Source of the DNA: Diphasiastrum complanatum
Lineage: Eukaryota > Streptophyta > Lycopodiopsida > Lycopodiales > Lycopodiaceae
DNA: 64,000 nt
NCBI GenBank assembly: GCA_029204225.1
Contig: CM055099.1
Span: 41,279,631-41,343,630, forward strand
Direction of reading: 5' to 3'
The notes beneath the pieces were generated by a model. That model saw only the letters and a list, made by a program, of their open reading frames with translations, was not told where the DNA came from and ran no database searches. The translations under genes and the position numbers were made by a program. This document shows, piece after piece, positions 1 to 10,260 of this stretch (position 1 is the first letter of the stretch; each line of letters starts with the position of its first letter).

Positions 1-609
1 GTAAATGAGGGCCTGTTAGTTCTTTATTCACCTGCAGGTCTGGAGACCTATTCCATTCGTGGTACATAAGGAGTATTAAGGACATACACATCCAAAAATT
101 CAAGCATTTGGTCATCAACTGAGAATTCTGATTTGCGGCATGTTCTAAAATGGAGTCTTGAAGCTTATTCAACTGATAGCTTCAGTGTACATGGAGCTGC
201 ATGCGGACTAATGAGATACGGTCAGTGCATACTTAGCAGGAACTCCTTTGACATCGACATCTTGGCTTTGAGAGACACTCGAAAATATTGAATTTTTTTA
301 ATAATCACTCACTGTAGAACACTCACTGTGACAGAGAAAGGATTTTACTCTAATAAAGGATTGAACTATTTGCAATATGATGCATGGACAAACATAGAAA
401 CGAGTTAAGAATGGAGGAGGATTGAATCTCCATCATCTGAAAGGTGATATTGCGTGCGTGATAACACATTTAGCCTTGACAGAATGTAGGGAAATAGACC
501 TTAAATTTTACTTACCCTTAAACGAAAGTAGCATAACCAGGTTCAAAGTTCAAACAACTCTGACCACTAATGAAAGTCATTGAACAGAAAAGACCATTCA
601 CATTTGACC
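1..609. other. No recognisable gene
   Basis: AT-rich sequence with stops in all frames. I see no ORF, repeat or RNA gene I can support. It lies just upstream of the copia fragment that begins with a zinc knuckle near 616, so its right part may be decayed gag of that element. Confidence 0.4.
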
Positions 610-1185
610 AGATTCTGTGGGTTGTGCAGAAAACAGAGACATCTACTACAAAATTGTCGTATTCTTAAATTCGACAAGAAGTGGAACCAGCAGTAGCGTA
701 TACCGCAGCAATAGGCAAACATAGTAGAAAGTTCTTAGCCTAATAATAAAGACGGAGCGTCGGAGATGAAGAAACATTCATAGCAAGAGTAGAAGACGAA
801 AAAGATACTAAATCCTTGTATTTGGACTCATGGCTTAAAGCCCAACATATGATGAACCATTGAGATTTGCTTCAAAATCAAAACTCTTTCAACACTTAAA
901 GGAATGCTCATTTGGGTGATAGTAGCACACATAGTATCTACAGTAAAGGTATTGCGAAATCATAGTTTCAAAATGGTAAAGTCAATTTAGTTCGAAGTAT
1001 TTGTAACATTTTGAATCTTACAAAGAATCAGCTTTCTATAAGCATAATTGTAGATTTGGGTAACAAAGTTGAATTCAATGTAGATAGTAGAAGACTACTT
1101 GCACTTGAAACAAGTGCATTGTGGCAAGCCACTAGGCCCTGCCTTTGCAACATGCAATAAATTGTACGTTGTTAAAGTTTTTTTA
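610..1185 (+). pseudogene. Ty1/copia Gag zinc knuckle to GAG-pre fragment, decayed
   Basis: Translating 610-680 gives a CX2CX4HX4C knuckle (first Cys codon 616-618, last 655-657) followed by a basic stretch. Further on, in shifted frames, come the copia protease-to-integrase signatures: an LGDSSTHSI-like segment near 915-945, NLTKNQLS and VDLGNKVEF near 1014-1080, and a damaged LWH..LG motif with FATCNKL near 1118-1157. This order (knuckle, protease region, GAG-pre) is that of copia Gag-Pol. The LGD(D)STHTI segment and knuckle resemble the element at 51.6-53.4 kb, suggesting the same subfamily. Several frameshifts and stops make it non-coding today. The sequence changes character to Helitron-like after about 1200. 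Confidence 0.6.
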
Positions 1186-1214
1186 ATGGTTTTTTTTATT
1201 CACCCATGTAGTAT

Positions 1215-2085
1215 ATTGGTGAATGATCTGACTAATAACCAGTACATGTACAAAACCCATAATATAAACCAAACATGGACTCCAATACACCGAATCAACC
1301 CGAAACATGTTTCAAAACATGGTTTAATGTCTACAACACTCACACGAGTTGAAAACCTGAAAATTTATACATCACATCGCCATTAACTTCAAAACACTTC
1401 AAAATTGATCCATCTGTACAAAAAGAAATGACACGTCTAAGAACAACAGCGAAATGGGAGTTCCAAATTCCCAACATGTATACCTACACAAAAACGCATC
1501 TCTTTATTCAATCACTAAACACTAGATCATTATCTAAATACAAACATAATATTGTAAATGATCATCACCTAATACATCACACATATTATATTTACAAGAA
1601 CCCAAACACGTGATCATAAACCTTACTTTCCAAGAACCTTCGAAGCCATTGACAATTATGTTTTTGCAGGATCAACAATATTGTATTGTAAAACTCAACA
1701 CCTTGAACATGTACATTTAATACATTGCACAGTGAAATTATTCATGCTACATTTGCTCGTAAAACCTACAATCTACATTTATTGCAATATATAGACAATT
1801 AAATAATACTATTTCCACGTTTATTGAACAGCTAAACATAGTACTTAATAACATTCCTAAAATCGCACCCACTATTATACTAGGCGACATAAATATTAAT
1901 GCATTAAACATAAACAATAATTTCCAAAAACTTTGAATCAGTTATGCGTGAACATAATATACAACTATCCTTTCAACAAGTAACAACTATATATGGCACA
2001 CAATTAGATCATGTTTGAACAAACATAGAAAATCCCAAAAAATTATCTAGAAGTATGTATGACTTATTGTGTCGAGCTTTTGTAT
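1215..2085 (+). pseudogene. Helitron-type endonuclease (EEP fold) remnant
   Basis: Three frame-shifted pieces read as an endonuclease/exonuclease/phosphatase domain. The first, at 1428-1613, contains a SLNTRSL start motif like the first strand of EEP nucleases. The second, near 1830-1910, contains ILGDININ, the metal-binding LGDxN motif. The third, near 1985-2025, contains TTIYGTQLDHV followed by a damaged TN. The segment at 1240-1380 has no match I can name but is in the right place to be the linker before the domain. Such domains end the protein in some Helitron (Helentron-type) transposons. A LINE endonuclease is the alternative, but I see no reverse transcriptase here, and Helitron Rep sequence lies right next to it on the other strand. 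Stops near 1386, 1613, 1800 and 1937 show it is dead. Confidence 0.5.
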
Positions 2086-2168
2086 CTATTTCAGAATTAT
2101 GGAACTAACCATACAATGTCTTCTGTAGAGGTCATGGTTCTAGTTTGGAAAATGTCGTATATGATAAT

Positions 2169-3640
2169 TTAAAGTTTTTGACATTTGCATATTTGTGATG
2201 ATGTTAATCGATATTGTGCAGTGAATTCTGCTAAACAAAGGTTTGAGTAGTCAACAGGTCGAGAGAGGTATTTTTTAATTTTTTGTAGCATATCATATGT
2301 CTGTTGAATCGGGATGAAGAAATTGCAAGGTTTGTTTTTTCTTAAGAACAAATGCTCGTGTTGGCTCGGGATTCGTATCAATGAATGTGAATGTTCTCGT
2401 GGAAGCATGTAAAGGTAATGATAATACAATAAATGCTGCAAGTTGTGCACTCATCTGATGCGCATTTAAAAATGCACTTCCCATGTTTTTTAATCTTGTA
2501 AATGTACTTACATTTTGATGCAAAGATTCTGTGAATGCATGTTTTAAAGATTGCAAAAGAGTAGTATCAATTTTTGGTAAATACGATGTGTAGTAACTTG
2601 CACCTGCATATGGATGAAGAATATATTGCAAATCCATATTCGCATTCCAAAGTTGACTTATGGATGGATTGGCATTATTCGTGTATATTTTTAGATGGCG
2701 TTGTAAAATGATTGGTTTTTTCAAATTGTCACGTATTGCTTTTATATAATCAGAAAGCAGTATTTGCAATGTAGCAAGCCATGTTAGAAAATCTATATGT
2801 TTTACTGTATCAATACAATTTAATTTTTCTTTGATAGCACGATATAGATTTTGGTAAAGGTTTTTGAGATGTGTTTATGCTTCTGGATACAGATGCAAAA
2901 TATTGGTGTATGGCATTGGTGGTCGGGGATAATGAAAGCGACATTGTTTAGATATTCGGGTTTTATAACATGTGGATCGATGATGATGAGTTTGTATATC
3001 TAGATTCTGTGTGTCGAGTTTTGAACTATCACATGAAATGTACATATGAATAAATTGAGCAATTTTAGTTTCAGATGCTCTTTCATATATTCGTGCATTT
3101 GCAACCCATAGTAATCCATGTTCATGTTGACTGCCACGATTTTGAAATTCAGTAACAAAAAAATAATGTTGAATATTTCGCAGTGTAATTGTTTTTTTTA
3201 ATATCAATGTGCGAAGCATTTATTTTCATGATGTAATATCTTGCGCACGTTGTCAGATCATGGCTGATCAAGTTTCTAAAAACTTCATTTTCAGTTTTGT
3301 AGTCATCATATTGTGAAATGTTAGAGTTTAGTTTTTGTAAACAACACATCAGTGGTGACCATTTATATTCGGCATAAGATAATGTTATAAAAAATCTCGG
3401 TGGGCCTAGTTGTCACATCATTGCAAAGATATCTTTATGCAATCTGTGTTTGTAATCAGGGGATGTGCGAATATAGTCAAAATCTCGAAATCTTAAATTT
3501 GAATGAAGTATTTGTTCAATATTCATATCATGGATCACAACTTTTGCTGTCAGTTTTTTATTTTGGAATGTACCTTTTCGTAATCTGATCTAGATAGATC
3601 CAAGTCCTTGATGAATAAGTATTGTGATTGCTTTGAAAAA
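2169..3640 (-). pseudogene. Helitron Rep and N-terminal helicase region, decayed
   Basis: Read on the minus strand from about 3640 downward, the fragments follow the Helitron_like_N order. First is KDIFAMM, a stop, then QLGPPRFFITLS near 3440-3380. Next is NLISHDLTTCARYY near 3275-3230, then EFQNRGSQHEHGLLWV at about 3150-3100, with the HUH-type HEH motif at 3118-3126. A Cys/His segment ending CRFHYPRPP follows near 2925. Then come WNANMDLQYILHPYAG and YYTSYLPK (the Y..Y..K Rep tyrosine region) at 2660-2580, MSAQLAAFIVLSLPL at 2460-2410, and RPVDYSNLCLAEFTA in another frame near 2260-2215. At least four frameshifts or stops are present. Rep domains nick DNA for rolling-circle transposition. 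The helicase core and C-terminus are missing on this strand. Family assignment is firm from motif order; activity is excluded. Confidence 0.8.
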
Positions 3641-4766
3641 TAGGTTTGTTGTACGTTGTGCCAATTTGTGTCCAGTTGGTCAAAACTGACCTTGGTGTGC
3701 TAATTCACATATTTGTAAGAAAGCAATTCTAGGAGCTAATAAATGTTTTTCTAGTTCAGTGAGTATTGTAATTGAAAGTATTTCAGAAAAAATACATATT
3801 TATAGGTGATAAAAATTTGGATATTTTGTTTTGTATTACATATTTCCGGCAATCTTTGCATATGTAGCAAGTGGTTTCAATATATAGATTAAAAGAAATG
3901 GCTTTTAGTGTCTTAATAAAATTTTTGTCCTCAAAATTTGCAATATGCATTTGGAAACGAAAGCGAATAGATTCACAACTAATACATGATAAATAGGAGT
4001 ATCTTCAATACGTTCATAGTATTTTGTTAAAATCGAATTGCAATTGCTAAATTCTTGATTGATTGTTAGTTATCCGTTTGGAAATCTGTTTTCCTAAGTT
4101 GTTGCATAGTGTATGTTGAGCGCATGTGATTTTATTCAGAATACTAGCCTTTGTGCATGTCGCATTAGAAAACATATGTAAGAATTGGGTCATAAGTTAT
4201 TTTGTAGATAGTGTACGATGTTATAAAATTAATTGTCTAATGACTAATATTAAATCGTGAGTCCAATATTATTTGTTGAGTCTGGCTTTTTGAGAGTAGT
4301 TGTTTAACTCAGGAAGTGCTAATGTGGGTGTCTTTCCAACATCCTTGAGTGAACCTAGTTCCATGATCTTACAATCTAATACTAGAGGAGTTATTTCAAG
4401 AATAAATAAGGTACACACGCTCTTTAATTGCTAGTGCCTTTTAACCATATAGTTGCCAACCAAAAACTGTTTGAAAGGAAGCTCTATTAAAAGCAACTGC
4501 ATTATGATTGTGGCTCTCTGAAATTATAATTGGTGACATCTAAGATTCTAAATGCATGCATGAGACTTGCATGCATACAGTATGACATTGCATGCTATCT
4601 AAACTTCTGCATGTCATCAAAATTGAATCTACCTAACTCAAATCCGACCTATACTAGAAGGTTATGTGCTCAATTCACATACTCTTTATGTACAACATGA
4701 AATACAATGGAAATAACCATGGACATGGTCCCAAACTCGAGATAGGAAGATAATATTTTAATAATT
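3641..4766. other. No recognisable gene; likely old LTR or flank
   Basis: No supported ORF. The final part precedes a copia primer-binding site at 4836, so some of it should be U3/R of that element's 5' LTR. I could not match it to any other segment of the window, so the LTR start is unknown. A short stretch near 4550-4605 repeats the GCATGCAT / TGCATGC motif several times. Confidence 0.35.
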
Positions 4767-4967
4767 TTCACAGTGACCAACAATCATATCTGCACTCCAT
4801 CCAAATTGATTTCATTCGCGATTCTTTTGCATCAGTGGTATCAGAGCTCGATTCTCATCAATAGTAGTTAGAGCTTGATTTCCAACAGTAGTATCGGAGC
4901 TCGATTTTCATCAGTAATAGTCAGAGCTTGATTCCCAACAGTAGTATCAGAGCTTCAAAGTCGGTAG
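4767..4967 (+). repeat. LTR tail, primer-binding site and leader of old copia element
   Basis: TGGTATCAGAGC at 4836-4847 is the standard plant copia primer-binding site, complementary to the 3' end of initiator-Met tRNA. The bases before it end in GCATCA, as expected for an LTR end. The leader after it contains a roughly 54-bp unit repeated about twice, so tatc(a/g)gagct recurs near 4840, 4892 and 4947. A second diverged copy of this block lies at 45055-45231. The leader continues at 10165, because family A element 4968-10159 inserted into it with duplication of GGTAG. Confidence 0.7.
4836..4847 (+). other. Primer-binding site (initiator-Met tRNA) of old copia element
   Basis: Exact TGGTATCAGAGC. 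The distance to the gag start at 10261, after removing the nested 5.2-kb insertion, is about 230 bp, a normal copia leader length. Confidence 0.75.
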
Positions 4968-5799
4968 TGTGAAAAATGCAAAAACAAGCTTGGTAGAGGC
5001 CAAAAATCTTGCATATAGATAAACACACATGTGTGGAGCCTGTTCCCACGTGTGAAACTAGTGTACTTGTCATGTACCATAATCATATAGGTTGTACATA
5101 TGATTTAATTCAAGTTCTAGTGGCTAAAAAGACCAAAAACTAGTTTTCTAGACATATGACACATGGCATCAATCTATTGATTGCATGAGCCACATCCTTT
5201 GGTTAGGCGTCATATCACATGTGTAGAGGACATCTCACATGTGTGGAATAAACTGAAGTAGGCGAATTTTGACTTCTAGAAAATTTCCAAGTAGATCTCC
5301 ATATAGAAGGAAAATGGACCAAAAGTGCTCAAAATAGAAGGTTTTGTCCAAGTGTCAGTTTTGCATGATGAATCATCATATGACAAAGCACCTTCACACA
5401 TGTGGGATCAAAGGGATGATCAGTACCACGAGCTCTCACTTATTGTATATATAGAGCCACATTTGGCCATAATCATTATGAGACACCAATCTTGGTTTTG
5501 GAAGCAATTTTGAGTGATTTTCTCCATTTGTCTACATTTGTTTTGATTGTTTTGAGGTTCTATCAATGTGTACTTGATTTTCAGGTTGGAGTCCATACTC
5601 AGACAATGTTTCAAATGTGTGAAACCAGAAAGTACACTTACCTTCAATTAATGATTGTTCTTGTTAGGATTTTGTGTCTAGAATTGATCTAGATTGATCT
5701 TAATCTGAAGTAGATTGATAGATCAAGTAATCTGACAAGCAATCCCTCTTGAGGATTAGATTAGGATCCACTCTTGGTGATTTTTGTACTTTTTGCACA
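4968..5799 (+). repeat. 5' LTR of family A solo copy
   Basis: Begins TGTGAAAAATG and ends TTTTTGCACA. A TATA box, TATATATAG, lies at 5446-5454. U3 is rich in CACATGTG / CACGTGTG palindromes (5024, 5045, about 5217, 5243 and 5395). Three bases in its U3 (ggCgtc, gacaTctc, aaActg) recur in the internal LTRs of the array but not in the array's outer LTRs. Confidence 0.9.
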
Positions 5800-7386
5800 T
5801 GGTATTAGATCCAAGTACAAGAGGTTTTATTGAAATTGATAGGGTTGATCCAAATCAAAGCCAAAATTAGTAGTTTTTTGGAAACTAGTCAAATTTTGTG
5901 TAGCGAGTTGGATTTGATAGCTATCCTCAAAATTTTTGGTCCAGAACTTGTTGTGGGCTGTAGGAAATCTTTTCACACGTGTGAGGCCATACAGATCCAG
6001 TTTTGCTGAAAAAACTCAAAAATTTGTACAATTTGACTCACATACCCAATTTGAGTGACTTTTGGTGCAAAATCAAGCATTTTCTATAGTGAATCTAATC
6101 CCTTGATTAGTTCTTGGATTAAATCAAACAAAATATTAAAATTGAAGCTTGAAATAGGTGCATTAATTGATCTTCTCTGATTTTTTGAGTGCATGTTGAA
6201 GTTATGAGAGATTTTGCTAAGAATCATAGATTAAGGAGTGATATGCAAGGTGAGAGGTTGAAATCCATTGTACCATCACTCTAGATTTGTTTAAGAGTGA
6301 TAGGGTCAAGTTTAGAAGCATCAATTTGCTAGAAAACATCTTTGGATCTGTCCTCCAAGTGAAACCTTTGAGAGTTTGTAGTGCATATAGAGCATCTATG
6401 CAAATCTCTTGTAGAATTTGACATAGATTGGCTTAAATTGAGAGTTCTAGAAAAGAGATTGAGATCCAAGTCACATTGTTCAACCCTACTCAATTTGTGA
6501 TTGTAAGGTTTGAAAAGAGTCATTAAGGTGTATGTGGCAAATGTGTAGAGAGAGATATCCAATTTTCTAAGATTTCCTTTGTAGAGGGCAAGATCTAGAA
6601 GCTCATTATGTGTTGTTATAGGTGAAGAATTTGTCTTCTCCTAGGTGATCAAATATTTCTAAGTGGTATTAGCTCTTTGAAGCACAATATCTTAGTGAGA
6701 AAAATCACAACTTTTGATTTTGAATTTCATTCCAATTATTAAAAAGTAGAGTAATTGGTCGAATCCAATAGGAGTGATTGAATTCAATTTGTTGAGCAAA
6801 AATTGACATAGAATGTATGAAACTCAAATTAGTTCTATTCAACTTTCTTTGTGAGAGTGTGAGGGTCAATTTGTGATCCCATTTGATGTCTAGAATGAGG
6901 AGGAGTCCATATTTGAGTATTCATGCATGGTTGAGATCTTTGTGATCTCTAGTTGTCTAATTTTTAAGCTTTGTGAAAAATTGGTGGTATAGTTTGTTTT
7001 CAAATCAAATCAAATTCATTCTAAGTCTCAAGAGTGAGATTATTTGGGTCAAGAGTGACTCCAAAAGAAGTGATTAATTTTGATTTTCAGGTGTTTGAAA
7101 CAAAACCCATCTTTTGTTCAAGAATCTCAAGTGTTGAGAGAACTAGTCAAGTGAAAAGGAAAATCTAGGTGTCAAATCTTTTCATATCCATTTCAACTTT
7201 CAAAAGAAAGAGTAATTGGTATTTGATGAGTCCAATAGGAAAGTGGATCTGATTTCTTTTGTGATTTGATTCAAAGATTGTATGCTTTTGTCTTAGTGAT
7301 CAAAGAAAAGTTTCCAATTGACTAGTCATTAGTGTGAAGATTGATTCTTAGGTTTGTGAGTTAGATCTTTTGTAGATCCTTCTAGA
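5800..7386 (+). other. Untranslated leader of family A solo copy
   Basis: About 1.6 kb from the primer-binding site to the first knuckle-like ORF, with no supported coding sequence. It contains the perfect palindrome TCACACGTGTGA at 5973-5984, as do the array copies. An unusually long leader is typical of this family here. Confidence 0.6.
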
Positions 7387-9187
7387 TTGTTAAAGATGTT
7401 CAAATCTAGTCTCTTGAGAGTCACAAATTACATTTGTAGAATCATATCACAGGTTTTTATTCACATAGCATCAATAGGTGGCATCCTATTGAAGGAAAGA
7501 AAGGATCCTAAGTGCTACAAGATATTTTTCCTCAAGATGCTACAAAAAGAAGACCAATCCATCCAAGAAGAACCAAAGTAAGGGGCCCGAGGAGAACCTT
7601 CAAGTTCGAAATGAAAATACAAGAAGGACAAGTCCAAGGAAAGGTGTTTCCTTTGTGGAAAGGTGAATGAGGCTTGGAGTCTCACAAGGACTTGCAAGAT
7701 TTGTCTTCAAGAGTCCATCACAACACATGTCAAATCTTTTGAAATTTTTCATTTGGAAGTGCATTGTTTGGTTCAAGTGAAAAGATAGATGTCACTTTCA
7801 TGAAAGTAACTTGGCTTTATTTTATGTCCTTGGAAAGTATATTGCTTGGAACTTTAGATAAGTTCAAACTTATTGTTATGATCCAAGAGAAATCAATCAA
7901 GAATAAGGAGCAGCAATTACAAAATGAAAATAGTTTCATTTATGCTATCATGTCAACTTATGAAGAACCATTTTGCTTTGAAGAGATTTTTGTATCTCAA
8001 AGGTGGATTAAGGCAATACTAGTTGAGTGTGATGCCTTAAAGTATAGCAAATCATGTTTTCCTTGTAAACTTACATTAGATATGAAGTCAAGGAAATGGA
8101 AATGTCTTCATAATGCAGGATCTTTTGGTTTCAATAAGATCATGAATGATGTGTTCATTCATAAAGATGAAAATTGTAAGTTTTCATTCTTAAAGGCAAG
8201 TTGTAAACTTGTTATGAGAATAAGTGAAGCATCCAAAGTGAACACTTATATCCATAAGCAAGTAGTTAGCCTTATTGAGATGGAAATACCTTTTGATTTC
8301 AATATTGGAAAAATCATGCCAAGTTGTGGTGATTTTTGGACTTATGTTTCTAGCATAAGTAATCTTGATAATCATAGGAAGTGCATATTGAATGGTCATA
8401 CTTGTTGTGATCATTATGAGACATGGAGGTCTCGGATTTCCATCAAAAAGGGGCACCATGAAGAGGATCTTAAGGAGTCATCTCAAGATTCAAATGTGCC
8501 AAGGATTGAGGAGGAGAATCCTTCTCAAGGGTCAAGTGTGCCAAGGATTGAGGAGGGGTGGTATATATCTCATACTTACTTCTCTTATGTCATTTGATAA
8601 ATCAATTTGCTTTAGTGAGATCATTGCATCTCAAAATTGGAGTAAAGCCATACTAGTTGAGTATGAAGTCTCTCTTGAGAACATAGATGATGTTCTTAAA
8701 AGGTTGAAATTGATTTTAAATCAACTAGAAAGCAAATGGTTATTTCATCAAATGTATGCTCTTGAGTCATGCAAGAGCAAAAGTGATTTGTTCACTCATA
8801 GTTTGAAAATTTGTATTGAGGCAAATTGTAAACTCTTTATGAGAGTAAGTGAATCATCTTCTAAAGACACTTATCTCCATAATGAAGTATTTAGCCTCAT
8901 TGGATCAGAAATTAGCATGGTAAACAAGCATGAAGATGTGATGCAAACACTTTGTTATTATGGCATGCATAGTCAACATGATGTTAGATCTTTGTGATCG
9001 TAATAAATCAAGAAGAAATATTTATTTTCTCATGAAGGAACATGCACATGAAGAAGGAGCAAGCCTCAAAGTCAAGCATCTACATGAGATTTGGAAGGAA
9101 TCAATTTTGGAGGTGCTAGGATGGTGCAAAGCTCTCAAGCTCATCAAAGATGTCAACATCAAAGAAGCACTATCATGGATATGGTGA
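7387..9187 (+). pseudogene. Broken copy of the family A unknown ORF
   Basis: Homologous to the array ORF. It starts with the same N-terminal segment at 7387, but a short deletion removes the CCHC-like knuckle, leaving KCYKIFFLKML. A TAA at 7579-7581 interrupts the frame; the body resumes at 7764-8597 and again in other frames at 8605-8997 and 8960-9187. Around 8480-8560 the VPRIEE segment is duplicated and about 100 bp present in the array copies are missing. The 3' end is valuable: it keeps four Ts at 9105-9108, so the reading frame ends ...EVLGWCKALKLIKDV..EALSWIW and stops at 9187. The array copies have five Ts and a different C-terminus. Function unknown. Confidence 0.7.
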
Positions 9188-9327
9188 TTTCAGATCAACA
9201 TCAAGCTCATTGGCTGATCTTCACACCTTTTGAACCAGCAAAGACCAATTCAGCCCATGGAGTCAAGTTCAAGATCATCACATTTTCGATCAAGCTAGAT
9301 CTACCAAGCTAGATTTTTGAGGAGGAG

Positions 9328-10159
9328 TGTGAAAAATGCAAAAATAAGCTTGGTAGAGGCCAAAAATCTTGTATATAGATAAACACAAATGTGTGGAGCC
9401 TGTTCCCACGTGTGAAAATAGTGTACTTGTCATGTACAATAATCATATAGGTTGTACATATGATTTAATTCAAGTTCTAGTGGCTAAAAAGGCCAAAAAC
9501 TAGTTTTCTAGACATATGACACATGGCATCAATCTATTGATTGCATGAGCCATATCCTTTGGTTAGGTGTCATATCCCATGTGTAGAGGACAGAGCACAT
9601 GTGTGGAATAAGCTGAAGTAGGCGAATTTTGACTTCTAGAAGATTTCCAAGTAGATCTCCATATAGAAGGAAAATGGACCAAAAGTGCTCAAAATAGAAG
9701 GTTTTGTCCAAGTGTCAGTTTTGCATGATGAATCATCATATGACAAAGCGCCTTCACACATGTGGGATCAAAGGGATGATCAGTACCACGAGCTCCCACT
9801 TATTGTATATATAGAGCCACATTTGGCCATAATCATTATGAGACACCAATCTTGGTTTTGGAAGCAATTTTGAGTGATTCTCTCCATTTGTCTACATTTG
9901 TTTTGATTGTTTTGAGGTTCTATCAATGTGTACTTGATTTTCAGGTTGGAGTCCATGCTCAGACAGTGTTTCACATGTGTGAAACCAAAAAGTACACTTA
10001 CCTTCAATTAATGATTGTTCTTGTTAGGATTTTGTGTCTAGAATTGATCTAGATTGATCTTAATCTATAGTAGATTGATAGATCAAGTAATCTGACAACC
10101 AATCCCTCTTGAGGATCAGATTAGGATCCACTCTTGGTCCTTTTTGTAATTTTTGCATA
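9328..10159 (+). repeat. 3' LTR of family A solo copy
   Basis: Begins TGTGAAAAATG directly after a GAGGAGGAG tract and ends TTTTTGCATA, where the final CA has mutated to TA. Same length as the 5' LTR. Followed by the target duplication GGTAG at 10160-10164. Confidence 0.9.
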
Positions 10160-10260
10160 GGTAGTCAGAACCTCTTATAGTCTGACATAGCCGCAAAGCT
10201 ATCAGATCCAGGAGACAAGCATTCAGAACAAGAAACCAAGTGAGAACACAGTTCACAACA

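Larger units (their letters stand above)
4968..10159 (+). mobile_element. Family A non-autonomous LTR retrotransposon, solo nested copy
   Basis: Two 832-bp LTRs (4968-5799 and 9328-10159) flank a 3.5-kb internal region. The 5-bp duplication GGTAG occurs at 4963-4967 and 10160-10164. A damaged primer-binding site (TGGTATTAGATCC) starts at 5800, and a purine tract GAGGAGGAG precedes the 3' LTR. The LTRs differ at more than a dozen positions by eye, so this copy is older than the array at 21.5-44.7 kb. The internal region has no integrase, reverse transcriptase or RNase H motif in any frame, only a broken copy of the unknown ORF that is longer in the array. It is inserted in the leader of the old copia element. 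Confidence 0.9.

Noticed and set aside
1110-1160. GPAFATCNK segment as a Helitron helicase motif
   Set aside because: The preceding protease-linker signatures and the LWH..LG context fit copia GAG-pre better.
5325-5513. A 62-codon frame repeated eight times in the window (also at 9685, 21887, 26352 and further) as a possible small conserved gene
   Set aside because: It lies entirely within the family A LTR and is repeated because the LTR is repeated. It overlaps the TATA box and shows no protein motif.
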